This document shows, in pieces, positions 1-10,298 of a stretch of DNA of 64,000 nucleotides. Position numbers and translations under genes: made by a program. The notes under the pieces are model-generated. The model searched no databases, was not told the DNA's origin, and was given only the letters and a program-made list of their open reading frames with translations. Every line of letters begins with the position of its first letter. Position 1 is the first letter of the stretch. This stretch comes from Macrotis lagotis (lineage: Eukaryota > Chordata > Mammalia > Peramelemorphia > Peramelidae), in assembly GCF_037893015.1 (NCBI RefSeq), contig NC_133660.1, forward strand, positions 286,289,078-286,353,077, written 5' to 3'.

Positions 1-412
1 CTGTGGGAGAGAGTGAGGCTCTGCCTCACTTAAACCTAGCTCATATGCCAGTGAAGAGAATACCCAGTGATTTCTTTGAAAACAAAGGATGAACAACAAT
101 ATCCCTAACAGCTAGCACAGAGCCAGGTAGGTGCTGAGTAAATGAGTGCTGTTTTACATAGCACTCCTGACAACTTTTCTTATGTGTTTCTGGATCCTTC
201 TATTTGTTATTTCTCATGGCAGGATAATATCGCTTTATATTCATGTACTTCCATTTGCCCGGCCATAGCCTAATCAAATCATTACTTTGCTTCCATTTTT
301 TTCCTCTTTGTTATAATAAAGAGCAATTATATGAATAACATGGATTTTTATCATTTATCTCCTTGAGATATACCCCCTAAAACTCTAATGCCCCATTGGT
401 GGGTTTGTGAAA
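1..412. other. Intergenic sequence, no gene seen
   Basis: AT-rich non-coding sequence with no open frame of note, no splice-flanked exon and no CpG cluster. An L1-derived stretch begins just after it. Confidence 0.5.
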
Positions 413-590
413 TGAGCCAACCATGCTGGAACTATGGGCAAAGGGCTAAAAACTGCATGCATTTGACCCAGCAACACCAAGATTAGGTATGTATCCCAAA
501 GAGATCAAAGGAAAGGGAAAAGGACCTGTTTGTATAAAAGTATTTATGGCAGCTCTCTTTGTGGTATCAAAGAATTAGAAATTGAGAGGA
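413..590 (+). mobile_element. L1 (marsupial LINE-1) ORF2 3' fragment
   Basis: The order of phrases matches the end of marsupial L1 ORF2: 'actatgggcaaagggct', then 'gacccagcaacacca', then 'tatcccaaagagatc', then 'tttatggcagctctctttg'. The same order recurs in the L1 copies near 4.9, 18.7, 43.1 and 44.6 kb of this window. It is truncated at both ends and carries no coding capacity. Confidence 0.75.
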
Positions 591-719
591 GGCCCAATAG
601 CGCCCCTTACCGCCACCTTTAGTTTCTTCCTTCCAGACTCAGCTCAAATTATACCTTCTGCAGGAAGTATTTATCACCCTTCCCAACTGCTGATACTTTC
701 TCCTCTCAAAAAGTCTTCT

Positions 720-772
<53 letters not shown>

Positions 773-985
773 TCTCTTTCTCTTTGTCTCTCTGTCTCTA
801 TTTCTGTCTTCTGTCTGTCTCTTGTCTCTTTTCACTCTCTCTTTCTCTTTGTCTCTCTGTCTGTCTCTCTCTCTCCTCTCTCTGTCTCTCTCTCTATCTC
901 TATCTGTCTCTGTCTCTCTCTGTCTCTCTGACTTTCTCTGTCTTTCTGTTTCTCTGTCTCTGTATCTCTCTCATTTCATACCTAG
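720..985 (+). repeat. (CT)n / (TCTG)n polypyrimidine microsatellite
   Basis: A nearly pure CT tract of about 45 bp opens the repeat, followed by about 200 bp of CT interrupted by TG units. The overlapping Leu/Ser-only open frames are by-products of the repeat, not genes. Confidence 0.95.
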
Positions 986-1004
986 TTGCCTCCCCATCAG
1001 GACA

Positions 1005-1110
1005 CAGGCTCCTTGAGGGCAGGGATGCTATTTTTGGCCTTCTTTTTATCCCTAGTGCTTAGCATAGTCTCTGGTACATGGGAAAGCAGTTATAGTAATA
1101 CAAATTGACT
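1005..1110 (+). repeat. L2/CR1-like 3'-end remnant
   Basis: Contains 'ccttgagggcagggatgct' followed by 'ccctagtgcttagcatagt', the phrase order of the 3' end of ancient L2-type LINEs in mammals. Heavily diverged. Confidence 0.55.
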
Positions 1111-3420
1111 GACAAAAAAAGAGATTAGATACGTTATTGAAGCTTTTTTTTTAATATTGTTGTAACCTCCCAGTGAGCCCTTTCTTACGGTAGTGCAAAT
1201 CACTACATGGTCGAACATGGTCTCAATCTACATTCTTGGAAATGATGAAATCATGTAAAATGTAATGCAAAATTCTGCAAAATACATATAAATCATTCAG
1301 TGAAATTCTTATGTGTTTTCCCATTAGACTATATCATCCTTAATCTATGTGAGTAGCCCAGGGCTAGTCCTGTCTCCTTCACTAGAGGGCAGCTGGCTGC
1401 TACATTCCATGGACCAGTACACCCAAGATCTCATGAAGAATCTTGATGTGTCTCCAGGCTGGACAGTCTTCATCTATTCTAACTTTCACTATTTTATCCC
1501 CTAAGAATTTATTTCTCTTTGAATGCTCATCTCTCAATAACTGTTAGCTGAAATATTGGAATTTCTCGACATGATGACATTTTGAACAAGATAAGTGAAG
1601 TTGGATTTTGATAAGGATAAATCAGGAAAAGCAAAAGGATTAGAGAGAGTCACAGTTTCAGAATGAGGAAGTACCGAGTTCAAATCCCACCCAGTCCACT
1701 GGCAATAAATTGCAGAGTAAATACCTATCTGTAATTGTAGCAGGGACTTCTTCACTACGACATCCCTATCCTAATCAGTCCAAAAAAATAAAAAGCTGGA
1801 GAAGGGCAAAGCAGAAGCTTGGATAAAGTGATCTAAGAATTTGAGAAAGGAGAAATCCCTTCAACAAGGATCACCCAAGGCTTTTCCTGGAGGAAGTGGT
1901 CATTGAGTTGAGCAGTAAAGTAGAGGGAGTAGATTCCAAGCAAGGGGACAGTTTTTGTGAATCCATAAGAGGAAAGGGAGTGGAAAAGATGAGGAAGGAA
2001 TAGCTTGGCATGTCTTGGCTGGAGAGTAAAAGTAAACCGAGTGAAATAAGGTGGGAAAGTTGATTAGAGTCAGATTGTGATGGACAAGATAATGCCACAA
2101 GCATTTATTAGATTGTATTAGGCACTTTAGTAAGGGTTGGAGATACAAGTAGAAGGGGAAAAGACAGTCCCTGTGATCAAGAAACACCCTCTGATGGGGG
2201 AAACAACCTACACAAAGGAGGCTAAAAAGGTGTGAGGGAGATGAGTCAGCAGCATAGCCAGGAGAGGAATGGAAGTTGGTCCTGCACAGTATCTTCTTCC
2301 ATTGCTATTTTATGTTGATCTTCCAGGCCCTCAGGACCAATTTAAGGAATTTGTATTTGAACATAGAAGTAATAGGGAGCCCTGCAAGGGTTTGGAGCAG
2401 GAGAGTGACATGCCAGATCTGGTCATTGGGATTTTTGTCTTCAAGTCAGTAAAATGATGAGATGTTTTCTAAAGAGAAGCACATTAGCTTCTTCAATCAG
2501 CTTATCAAATCCCACATCAGTGAGCTAGAGGAGACTGATCAGTTGCTTTGACCTAATGTAATCAGTTTAGTTGGAGTGGAATTGTCTCTTGGGGCCAAGG
2601 CAGGGCTACAGACCTCCCAATCACATAGAGATTATTGGGGTTGGAAGAGGATAATAGCACCTGTTGTAAATGTGTTTCTTCCACCAGTGAAGACCTGGGA
2701 ATCAATGTGCAGACCCTGCCAGGAAGGAGGGAATTAAGAATTTGATCTTGTTTCCCCTCCACTCACTAGGAGCCTGAAATTTATTTCTGTTCTATTTTTG
2801 CAAATAGGCTTTAGTTCTTAGCTCAGAGGCCGAATCAGTCTGGAAAATGTAAAGCCTTTGCGGGAACCTCCTGGAACATCAGTGTTGTGTACAAGCAAGG
2901 AACATCCAGTCTATTGACTGAAACCCTTACAGGATGCTCCAAGATAAATAACCACTCTTTACCTTCTCTCCAGGGACCTGGAGGTATTTCTTCACAGGTT
3001 AAAACTCAGCCTTCTCATTATATAAGACTCATGGTACCAACAAGAGCATCCTTGGATACGATGGCCTTCCACAGTTATTTTGAGGGAAGTGACAGTTTCT
3101 TTTTCTCTCCCACTGACATAATGATAGATCCTTTCCATATGACTCACACGCAAGGCTTCCTCTTCCAAGCTTGGGGAATTATAAAAGTCTGTCTTTAGGG
3201 TCCTCTCTTCTCCCATCTTCTGATGGATGATATCACAAATAACCTCAAATGGAAGGAGCCCTTCAATGTGGGTCATTTATATTATTATACAAGATATATG
3301 ATTTAAGGCGTTTTTCCTCTTTAGATTGTATCCTTGAGATTGGAGTGATGTCCATAGCTTTGTCCTCTGTGGCGAGAAATTATAACAACACATAGTTGGT
3401 CAACTGTTAGAAAGACAAGA
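1111..3420. other. Intergenic sequence with ancient repeat traces, no gene recognised
   Basis: No exon could be supported. Near 2,095-2,190 is an old interspersed-repeat phrase ('gcatttattagattgtatt' to 'gacagtccctgtgatcaag'), a family seen again at 56.3, 57.6, 58.3 and 59.8 kb. Opposing open frames at about 2.9-3.3 kb have no supporting splice sites or recognisable domain. Confidence 0.45.
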
Positions 3421-3565
3421 ATGACTTTGAGAGAGTGTGTGGTCTAGTGAATAGTTTTGAACTCAGAATCAGGTCCCAATTCTATCTTGGACACTATGTG
3501 TAGTTCTGGGGGATTCACTTAAACTCTCTCAGTTTCCTCCTTATAAAAGGAAGGTGTTGGACTTG
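3421..3565 (+). repeat. MIR/CORE-SINE-like remnant
   Basis: Diverged tRNA-SINE pattern: 'gtgtggtctagtgaatag', then 'aactcagaatcaggtcc', then 'actctctcagtttcctcc'. The tail is lost and there is no clean target duplication. Confidence 0.5.
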
Positions 3566-4290
3566 ACTACTAAAGTCCCTTAGAGCTCCTAATCTATGAG
3601 GATATGAAAGAAAGGCACATGAATATACTGTTGTTGGAGCAATGAAATGATCCAGCCATTCTGGAAAGCAATTTGTAACTGTGAGCAAAAAAGGACTAAA
3701 TTTGTTATTTTTGACTCTCAAATACCATTTCTAATACTATATTCCAAAGAAATCCAAAAAAGAGAAAAATAAAATATCCTTAGCACTTCTTTTCGTGGTG
3801 ACAGAGAATTGGAAAGTAAGAAGGCATCCATTGGTTAGGAAATTACTGAACAAATTATAGCACATAAAAGTAATGGAATTCTGTGTGTGTAAGAAATGAT
3901 GAAAAGGACAGTTTTGGAAAAACCTGGGAAGATTTGTAGGAACTGATGCTGTGTGAAGTGAACAGAACCAGGAGAACATTGTATACATTAACACGACATT
4001 ATATGGTGATCAGCTGTGATAGACTTAGCTCTCTCCTCAGTAATGCAATGATCAAAGACAATTCTAAAGGACTTATTAAAGAAAATACCACCCACATCCA
4101 GAGAAATAACTGTGGCATCTAAATGTAGATCAAAGCATTCTATTTGCTGTTTAAAAATGTTTTTCCTTCTCATGGTTTTTCCCTCTTTTGTTCTGATTTG
4201 TTCGCATGATTAATATAGGAATATGTTTAACATAGTTATAATGTATAACCTATATCTGATTGCTTGCTGTCAATGGAAAAGGGAAGGAAG

Positions 4291-4455
4291 AGGCAGCTAG
4301 GTGGCACAGTGGATAGAGCACTGGCCCTGGAGTCAGGAGTACCTGAGTTCAAATCCGGTCTCAGACACTTAATAATTACCTAGCTGTGTGGTCTTGGGCA
4401 AGTCACTTAACCCCATTTGCCTTGCAAAAAAAAACCCTAAAAAAAAAGAAAGAAA
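4291..4455 (+). mobile_element. WSINE1-like SINE
   Basis: Complete head 'aggcagctaggtggcacag', body 'tgtgtggtcttgggcaagtc', end 'ccatttgccttgcaaaa' and A-rich tail. It is inserted in an L1 3' UTR, so it is younger than that L1. Confidence 0.88.
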
Positions 4456-4520
4456 GGGGAAGGAAGGGAGACAGGGAGAAAAATGTGGGACTTAAAATCT
4501 TACTGAAAAATGGATGCTGT

Positions 4521-4665
4521 GGGGCAGCTAGGTGGTGCAGTGGATAAAGCACCAGCCCTGGAGTCAGGAGTACCTGGGTTCAAATCTGGTCTCAGACAAT
4601 AATTACCTAGCTGTGTGGCCTTGGGCAAGCCACTTAACCCCGTTTGCCTTGCAAACCCCCCCCCC
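4521..4665 (+). mobile_element. WSINE1-like SINE with C-rich tail
   Basis: Full head and body, but the expected A tail is replaced by a C run ('aaccccccccccaatgg'). It is flanked by 'aatggatgctg', an 11-bp target-site duplication within the host L1. Confidence 0.88.
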
Positions 4666-4885
4666 AATGGATGCTGAAAATTATATTTTCATGAAGTTGG
4701 AAAAGTAAATAAAATATTTTATATAAAGGAAAAAAGAAAGATAAATAACTTTTAAAGGCTTAGAAACTCTGATCAAAATAATGACTGAATATGATTCCTG
4801 AGGACCTATGATAAAGTATTTTGACAGAGAGGTAATGGACTTAGAGTACAGATGGAGACAAGTATTTTTTTGAAAATGGTCAATT

Positions 4886-5619
4886 AGTTTGGAACTATGC
4901 CCAAAGGGTAACAAAAATGTGCATCCCCTTTGATCCAGCAATACCATCACTGGGTCTACACCCTGGAGAGATGATGAAAAAGGGTAAAAACATCACTTGT
5001 ACAAAAATATTCATAGGAGCCCTGTTTGTTGTGGCAAAGAATTATAAATTAAGTAAATGTCCTTCAGTTGGGGAATGGCTTAGCAAACTGCAGTCTATGT
5101 ATGTCATGTAACACTGTTGTTCTATTAGAGACCAGGAGGGAAGGGAATTCAGGGAAGCTTGGAACTGCTTGTGTGAACTGATGCTGAGTGAGATGAGCAG
5201 AACCAGAAGAACATTGTCCACCCTCACAGCAACACAGGGGCTATGATCAACCTTGACAGACTTGCTCCTTCCTTCAGTGCAACCATCAGGGACAATTTGA
5301 GGCTGTTTGCAATGGAGAATACCATCTGTATCCAGGTAAAGAACCGTGGAGTTTCAACAAAGTCCAAGGACTATTTCCTTTAATTTAGGGGGGAAAAAAA
5401 ACTCTGATATCTTATCGTCTGATCTTGCTATCTCTTATACTTTATGTTTCTTCCTTAAGGTTATGATTTCTCTCTCATCACACTCAATTTGGATCAATGT
5501 ATACCATGGAAACAATGGTAAAGACTGGCAGATTGCCTTCTGTGGGGGTGGGGGAGGGAAGTAAGATTAGGGGGAAAATTGTAAAACTCAAAATAAATAA
5601 AATCTTTAATTAAAAAAAA
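4886..5619 (+). mobile_element. 5'-truncated L1 with 14-bp target-site duplication
   Basis: Begins within ORF2 ('tttggaactatgcccaaagg'), runs through 'gaactgatgctgagtgagat' and ends 'gtaaaactcaaaataaata' plus an A-rich tail. The 14-mer 'gaaaatggtcaatt' lies at 4,872-4,885 and again at 5,620-5,633, which defines a single L1 insertion event. All frames are broken. Confidence 0.87.
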
Positions 5620-6117
5620 GAAAATGGTCAATTGGGAATTCCTTTTGCTTAAGGATTTTTTCTGTATTATCTTTTTTCCCCCAAAGTGGTAGTGGAAGTT
5701 GGGGGGGGAGGAGATCTTTGTTTATTGAAAAATAAAATAAAATGCATAAAGAATCTATTATCTTCAAATTCATTCTTATCTCCCTTACTATTAAAGTCTT
5801 TCCTCTGAGATTATCTACAATTTATCCTGGGTGGAAAGTGCTTGTTGCCAATCTAGATTATCTGTCTGTCCACAAAGGTTGTTTAAATGTTAACTCATAA
5901 GGAGATATGAATAAAGACCTTGAATGTCTCTACCCTTCTCCCTTCTTTAAGGATAGCTTTGCTTCTTGCCAGGAGAGGAGTAGGGGGTTTGGAGCCTCTA
6001 CTCTTCTCAAAGAGAGAATGCCAGACTAGAATTCTATCCATCTGCTCCCTAAATATTGTAAGTGTAGAGAAAGTAATTTTTACTTTTAATTTATTTGCTT
6101 AAAATTAATTTGCTCTT

Positions 6118-6258
6118 GGGGCAGCTGGGTGATGCAATGGATAGAGCACCAACCCTAGAGTCAGGAGTTCAAATCTAACCTCATACATTAATTACCTAGC
6201 TGTGTGACCTTGGGCAAGTCACTTAACTCCATAGCCTTGCCAAAACCCCCCTAAAATA
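6118..6258 (+). mobile_element. WSINE1-like SINE (diverged)
   Basis: Head 'ggggcagctgggtgatgcaa' and body 'tgtgtgaccttgggcaagtc' with several changes from the common sequence, ending in a C/A tail. An older copy than most in the window. Confidence 0.82.
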
Positions 6259-6379
6259 ATTTAATCTTAATAGACTGCTAGCTCAATATGAGTTAGTGTC
6301 ATGTGTTAGTATGATGGGGCAGTTAAAAAAAAGAAAGGTGATTAAATCTTGGGGTGCATTGAGAGAGGCCTGTTCTCTG

Positions 6380-6855
6380 TCCTTGACATCCCTTGTCCAG
6401 TGTTGTATTTAATTTGGGTGTCTTGGTTTAAAAGAGATTTTGATAAGCTGAAAAGTCGCAAGAGTAGGACAATAAGAATGGTGAAGATTCTTGAGTCCAG
6501 GCATATGATGATGGGTTAAAGGAAGTGGGGTTGTTTATCCTGGAGAAGAAAGGATTAAGGGAAGAGGGGCATGCTAGCTGTGTTCACACATTTGAAGGGC
6601 TGACTTGGGAACAGGGATTAGGCCTGTTTTGTTTGGCCCTAGTGGACAGAACTGCAAGCAAATCAAAGTCTAGATATGGCTAGAAAAACTGACTCCCAAT
6701 CAGAGTCTGTCGGCCCAATAAGCCGTCATTAGAGGTGGTGAGTTCTCTGACCTTGATGGTCTTCAAGCAGGGACTAGAGGGCCACTGGTTAGGTAGGTTG
6801 CAGGAAGAATTCCTCTTGGTGGTGTTGGCTGGGGTCCTGCACCTCTCTCCCGTCC
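6380..6855 (+). repeat. CR1/L3-like LINE 3' remnant
   Basis: Retains phrase order typical of amniote CR1/L3 3' ends: 'gtttatcctggagaagaaagg', then 'acatttgaagggctgac', then 'gtttggccctagtggacagaa', then 'gatggtcttcaagcaggga' and 'aggaagaattcct'. Ancient and non-coding. Confidence 0.65.
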
Positions 6856-7144
6856 CAGAATCTAGCTTTGTCTCTTACCAACTTTGACCACCTGCTCTAT
6901 TTCTAGACTCTGGTGCCAAACAGAACATGCTCAGTCTTTCACGTGAGAATATCTGAATTGTCTCAAAAGCAGCTAAGGGACACCTAAGTCCAAAATCAGC
7001 CTCAGACACTTACTAGTTGTGTCGAGTCACTTAACTGATCTCTGCTGCCTCAGTTTCCTCAACCATAAAAATAAGATTTTATTTGTAGTGTCACAGATCT
7101 TTCCATGTAGTAGGCTCTTAATAAATGATTTTTCCCTAATTTTC

Positions 7145-7280
7145 CTCTCCCTTTCTTCTACCTTCCCTCCCTCTCTTCCTCCCATTCTTCCTTCCTTCCT
7201 TTCCTCCTTCCATCTTTTCTTCTTGCCTTCCTTCTTTCCTTCATTTCTCCTTCCTTCCTTCTTTTCTTCCTTTGTTCAGA
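7145..7280 (+). repeat. (TTCC)n-type microsatellite
   Basis: CCTT/TTCC-rich tract of about 135 bp with interruptions. Open frames on both strands here are low-complexity artefacts. Confidence 0.9.
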
Positions 7281-7371
7281 ACAAATCCTGATTTTTCCTA
7301 AGAATAATTGCTTTCCCTTTACTCTTGCAACCATGATCCAATTGACATATCTGTTTTCTTTTTCTTTTCTT

Positions 7372-7516
7372 TTCTTTTTATTTAAGGCAATGAGGTTAAG
7401 TGACTTGCCCAAGGTCACACAGCTAGGCAATTATTAAATGTCTGAGGTTGGATTTAAACTCAGGTCCTCCTGACTCTAGGGCTGGTGCTCTATCCATTAT
7501 ACCACCTAGCTGTCAC
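7372..7516 (-). mobile_element. WSINE1-like SINE
   Basis: Reverse-complement order: T-rich tail, 'aaggcaatgaggttaagtga', 'cttgcccaaggtcacacagc', and terminal 'accacctagctgtc'. Moderately diverged. Confidence 0.82.
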
Positions 7517-8221
7517 ATCTCTTTTTCTTAAGATTCTTCATTCTCCCCCTTTCTATTGGTTTTTTAAGTCTCTTGCTTTTTTTGCCAGAGAGTAAGTGAC
7601 TTACCCAGGGTCATGCATTGATTGACCACTTACTTATACACAGCCTCACCTCCCCCAAATCCTTCATGACCCCATGTACTAAATTTGACATTTTTGGAAA
7701 AAGTTGTCTACACTTCTATTGGACTTGGTCAGCACTTATAATAAAATGTCATGTGAGAATTTGTAGTATTCACCTATGATACTTTCTCATGCATTTAATA
7801 AATTATTTCTATGAGTGCAAGAATCAGTTTTTTTCTAAATTTTCTAACTCTCAGGACAAAAGGCCAATGTTCATTGAATGAGATGGATCTTTTATGGACT
7901 TCAGTCTTATTCTCAAAACTGCAAGTTTGGTAGGTCATTCAATTGGAGAATTTGAGAAGGAAGACTAAGAAATCTAGATATGACTGCAAGTTTTACTTTG
8001 GCCCCCTTCCCCTAGCTTCCCCTGGAACCTGGTCATAACTTATAAACCCATCATCCAGCCCATCCTGAAAAGGTCATGGGTTAGATCCTCTAGGCTTTAG
8101 AAAACGAGTGGTATGAGGTAAAAGGCATTCAAATAATCAGGCCCTTTGACCCAGTTTCTTGATCATCACCTTTCATCATATAACCTCAGACACAGCCAGC
8201 TAAAAATGAGGACAGACTCAG
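7517..8221. other. Intergenic sequence downstream of the secretoglobin-like gene
   Basis: AT-rich sequence with no exon or recent repeat that I could support. Confidence 0.4.
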
Positions 8222-8239
8222 GAATGAATTGCATTTTTC

Positions 8240-8245
8240 TTTATT
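8240..8245 (-). promoter_or_regulatory. Polyadenylation signal of the secretoglobin-like gene
   Basis: TTTATT on the plus strand reads AATAAA on the minus strand, about 100 nt after the stop codon at 8,343. Cleavage is expected about 15-20 nt further on, near 8,222-8,226. Confidence 0.75.
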
Positions 8246-8342
8246 GAGGGGAAAATTTTGAATGCATCCTCTGGCTCACAGGTAACATTTAGGTCTACAT
8301 TCTACAGTGAGTGGACACAGTTCATTTAGCTCCAGAAAGTTC

Positions 8343-8378
8343 CTAGGGGATTATAGCTTTTGTAAAGTCTTCCATTTG
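8343..8378 (-). CDS. Secretoglobin-like gene, exon 3 coding part
   Basis: Follows a strong acceptor (T-rich tract ending 'ttattttttag') and encodes QMEDFTKAIIP then TAG. The phase matches exon 2 exactly. The 3' UTR continues to the AATAAA at 8,245. Confidence 0.6.
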   Translation of the reverse strand, partial: QMEDFTKAIIP

Positions 8379-9753
8379 CTAAAAAATAAAGAGAAATGTG
8401 TGAATGCCTCTACCCCAAACTCTTACAAGCCAGGTTACTCTAATCATTCCATAGAAAACCCAAGATTGGAGAGTCAATTTTGATTTGGAGTTCAATTTTT
8501 GTATAAGCATGTTCAGGGAAAGGAGGAAAAAAAAGATTTGGCAAAATCCAAGCTCAAATGACAAATTCTTAGAAGTCAGGATAGTCCTTTTCCAATGCTG
8601 GAAGCATATTACACTGGTTTCAAACTGGGGAAAAAGAAGACCCAGGCTCAGCCCTGGTCCAGGAAAGAGACTACAGCTCAGAACCAAATCTAAGGCAAAG
8701 AGATAAGATCTGGGGATTTAGCTCAGGAAAGGGATCCACTCCACAATGATGGAGAGAAAATGGTCAAACACATCTTTCTCACTTCAGAAGGGAACCTGGC
8801 CCATCATATGAATCCAAGGAAAGGGGCTGAATTCAGTTCTCTGATTGGGCCGAAGAATAAGAAGACTGGTCTAGAAATCAGAGATATCTATAGAAATCTG
8901 TTGGAAAATAGAACATTTGTACTTTTTTGTTCTGAAGGAAGATGAGGAAGGAAGGAAGATAAGAATGATTGGGCTGGAAAAAATAACGGGTAAGTATGAG
9001 CCAAATACAACAATAACATTTGGGGCAAAAGATGTTACCTTGAACTCATTCAGGAAATTAATTTGCTCTTCTCTTAATTGTTTCACGTAGTCTTTTTTGT
9101 CCATGATAGTCAGAATATGGCTTAAGATGAACTTTACAAGGAAATCCATGGAAGTAGCTGAAATATATACAAAGAGAAAATATGGCAGTGAGAGGGGCTG
9201 CTTTTGGTTATTATATAATTTCTTTTTTTTAGGTTTTTGCAAGGCAAATGGAGTTAAGTGGCTTGCCCAAGGCCACACAGCTAGGTCATTATTAAGTGTC
9301 TGAGACCACATTTGAACCCAGGTACCCCTGACTCCAAGGCCAGTGCTTTATCCACTACACCACCTAGCTGCCCCATGGTTATTATATAATTTCTCCTTGT
9401 TGGTTTTCAATTTATTCCCCATTCTTGATATAATTCCTGACTAAAGAGTCTCTGGCATAGAGAGCAAACTCAAGAGCAGGGGTGGGCTATTTTATGAGGG
9501 GATCTACCTGGCCAGAAAGGGGAATGGACTATATGACCTCTCAGGGAGTCTTCATTCCTTATACTTGGAATTCCTTGAAGTGGTCTACAGCATAAAATAC
9601 CCTGAGACTTGACCTGAATGATCCAATAGTTTTCCTGGTTCCAGGGGGAGATGAATGAGGAATGTGACCCTCCCCAGGACCGGCCAGGCACTCACCTTCA
9701 GAGTAGCAAATCATCAGGCTAGCCAGAAGAAGAAAAACAAGTAACGGTCTCAT
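8343..9753 (-). CDS. Candidate secretoglobin-like small secreted protein, 3 exons (70 aa)
   Basis: Three minus-strand exons join in frame: 9,753-9,696, 9,157-9,039 and 8,378-8,343 (stop TAG). All junctions are GT-AG. The product starts with a hydrophobic signal peptide (MRPLLVFLLLASLMICYSEA), then about 50 mature residues rich in Leu, Ile, Lys and Glu with helical character. Intron 1 is phase 1 just after the signal peptide, intron 2 is phase 0, and the last exon has only 11 codons: this is the secretoglobin layout. The neighbour is INCENP, next to which placental mammals carry the SCGB1D/SCGB2A cluster. Oddities: exon 2 is 119 nt against about 188 nt usual in that family, total length is 70 against about 90 residues, and the mature part has no cysteine. 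I infer an expressed, divergent secretoglobin relative. An unrelated secreted peptide or decaying paralog is possible. Confidence 0.62.
9039..9157 (-). CDS. Secretoglobin-like gene, exon 2
   Basis: Acceptor 'tatatatttcag', donor 'CAAG|gtaaca'. The 119 nt complete one split codon (Ala) and add 39 codons from TSMDFLVKF to NFLNEFK, amphipathic and without Cys. The frame upstream of the acceptor stays open into an intronic SINE, so a longer exon is formally possible, but the pyrimidine-rich acceptor supports this start. Confidence 0.6.
9205..9394 (-). mobile_element. WSINE1-like SINE with perfect 19-bp target duplication
   Basis: Element at about 9,224-9,375 in minus orientation (T tail, 'gtttttgcaaggcaaatgg', ending 'cacctagctgcccca'). 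The 19-mer tggttattatataatttct occurs at 9,205-9,223 and 9,376-9,394. It lies in intron 1 of the secretoglobin-like gene, its near edge within about 50 nt of the exon 2 acceptor. It is transcribed in sense with that gene. Confidence 0.93.
9696..9753 (-). CDS. Secretoglobin-like gene, exon 1 (signal peptide)
   Basis: ATG at 9,753 with A at -3 (gattATGA), 19 codons of signal peptide, then donor 'GAAG|gtgagt'. The hydrophobic core is VFLLLASLMI and cleavage is likely near CYSEA. This is the first ATG downstream of the promoter-proximal sequence. Confidence 0.65.
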
Positions 9754-9880
9754 AATCAGATTGCTAGATTTGGAGGTCCTGGGCTTCAGAAGGCAGGGAG
9801 TGCTTTGGGACTTTTGGAGGCCACAGGGATATTTGTGTCTGCCAAGGCTGTCCAGTCCCTCCCCAAGAGTGAGTCATATG
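9754..9880 (-). promoter_or_regulatory. Probable promoter of the secretoglobin-like gene
   Basis: About 90-100 nt upstream of the ATG is an AT-rich 'cacaaatatcc' on the minus strand that could be a weak TATA element. An AP-1-type TGAGTCA is at 9,870-9,876. There is no CpG island, which fits a tissue-restricted gene. Placement is inferred. Confidence 0.35.
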
Positions 9881-10298
9881 ATGTTATGATAAAACATTGC
9901 ATTTCCACTCCCCACCCTTCCATTTTCCCCAAACCCGACCCCTGACATCTCCCAGGAAAATAATCCCCGAGACTCTCAGTTCCCTCAGGGCCTTTGGACT
10001 AGATTTGGAATCTCTCCATCTCTTCTTCAGGAGACTTGCTCATTTGAGTGTGTCTCCTCTGTTCGTGAAACCCAGGCTAAGGTCAGTTCAAATCCAAGTT
10101 ACTTCCTGTACTAGGAGGGATTCTGCAAATTCTTGGGCTTGGAGGTTTGAGGACAAGGAGGTCCTGACAATGGGGGTTTGAGGGATCTGCCCATATGATA
10201 CTTCAGGTTCCTAAAGGCCCCTAAAACAGAAGAGGCTGAACTAGAGCAAACTAGAAGTCCCTGTATGTCTATTAACTAACTTTAGAGTTCTATCAATT

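Larger units (their letters stand above)
3635..4715 (+). mobile_element. L1 3' end, interrupted by two SINEs
   Basis: From 'gatccagccattctggaaagc' through 'agaaccaggagaacattgta', 'caatgatcaaagacaattct' and 'cacatccagagaaataactg' to the 3' UTR phrase 'atctgattgcttgctgtc', this follows the consensus order of marsupial L1 3' ends. Two WSINE1-like elements at about 4,291-4,455 and 4,521-4,665 split the 3' UTR. The second is flanked by 'aatggatgctg' on both sides, a target-site duplication. No reading frame survives. Confidence 0.8.

Noticed and set aside
582-1062. Ser/Leu-rich open frames over the CT repeat
   Set aside because: Composition is dictated by a (CT)n microsatellite; no gene signals.
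4291-4360. tRNA-like head of the SINEs as tRNA genes
   Set aside because: The tRNA-related heads are diverged promoter remnants shared by all copies; no cloverleaf with a proper anticodon stem and acceptor is preserved.
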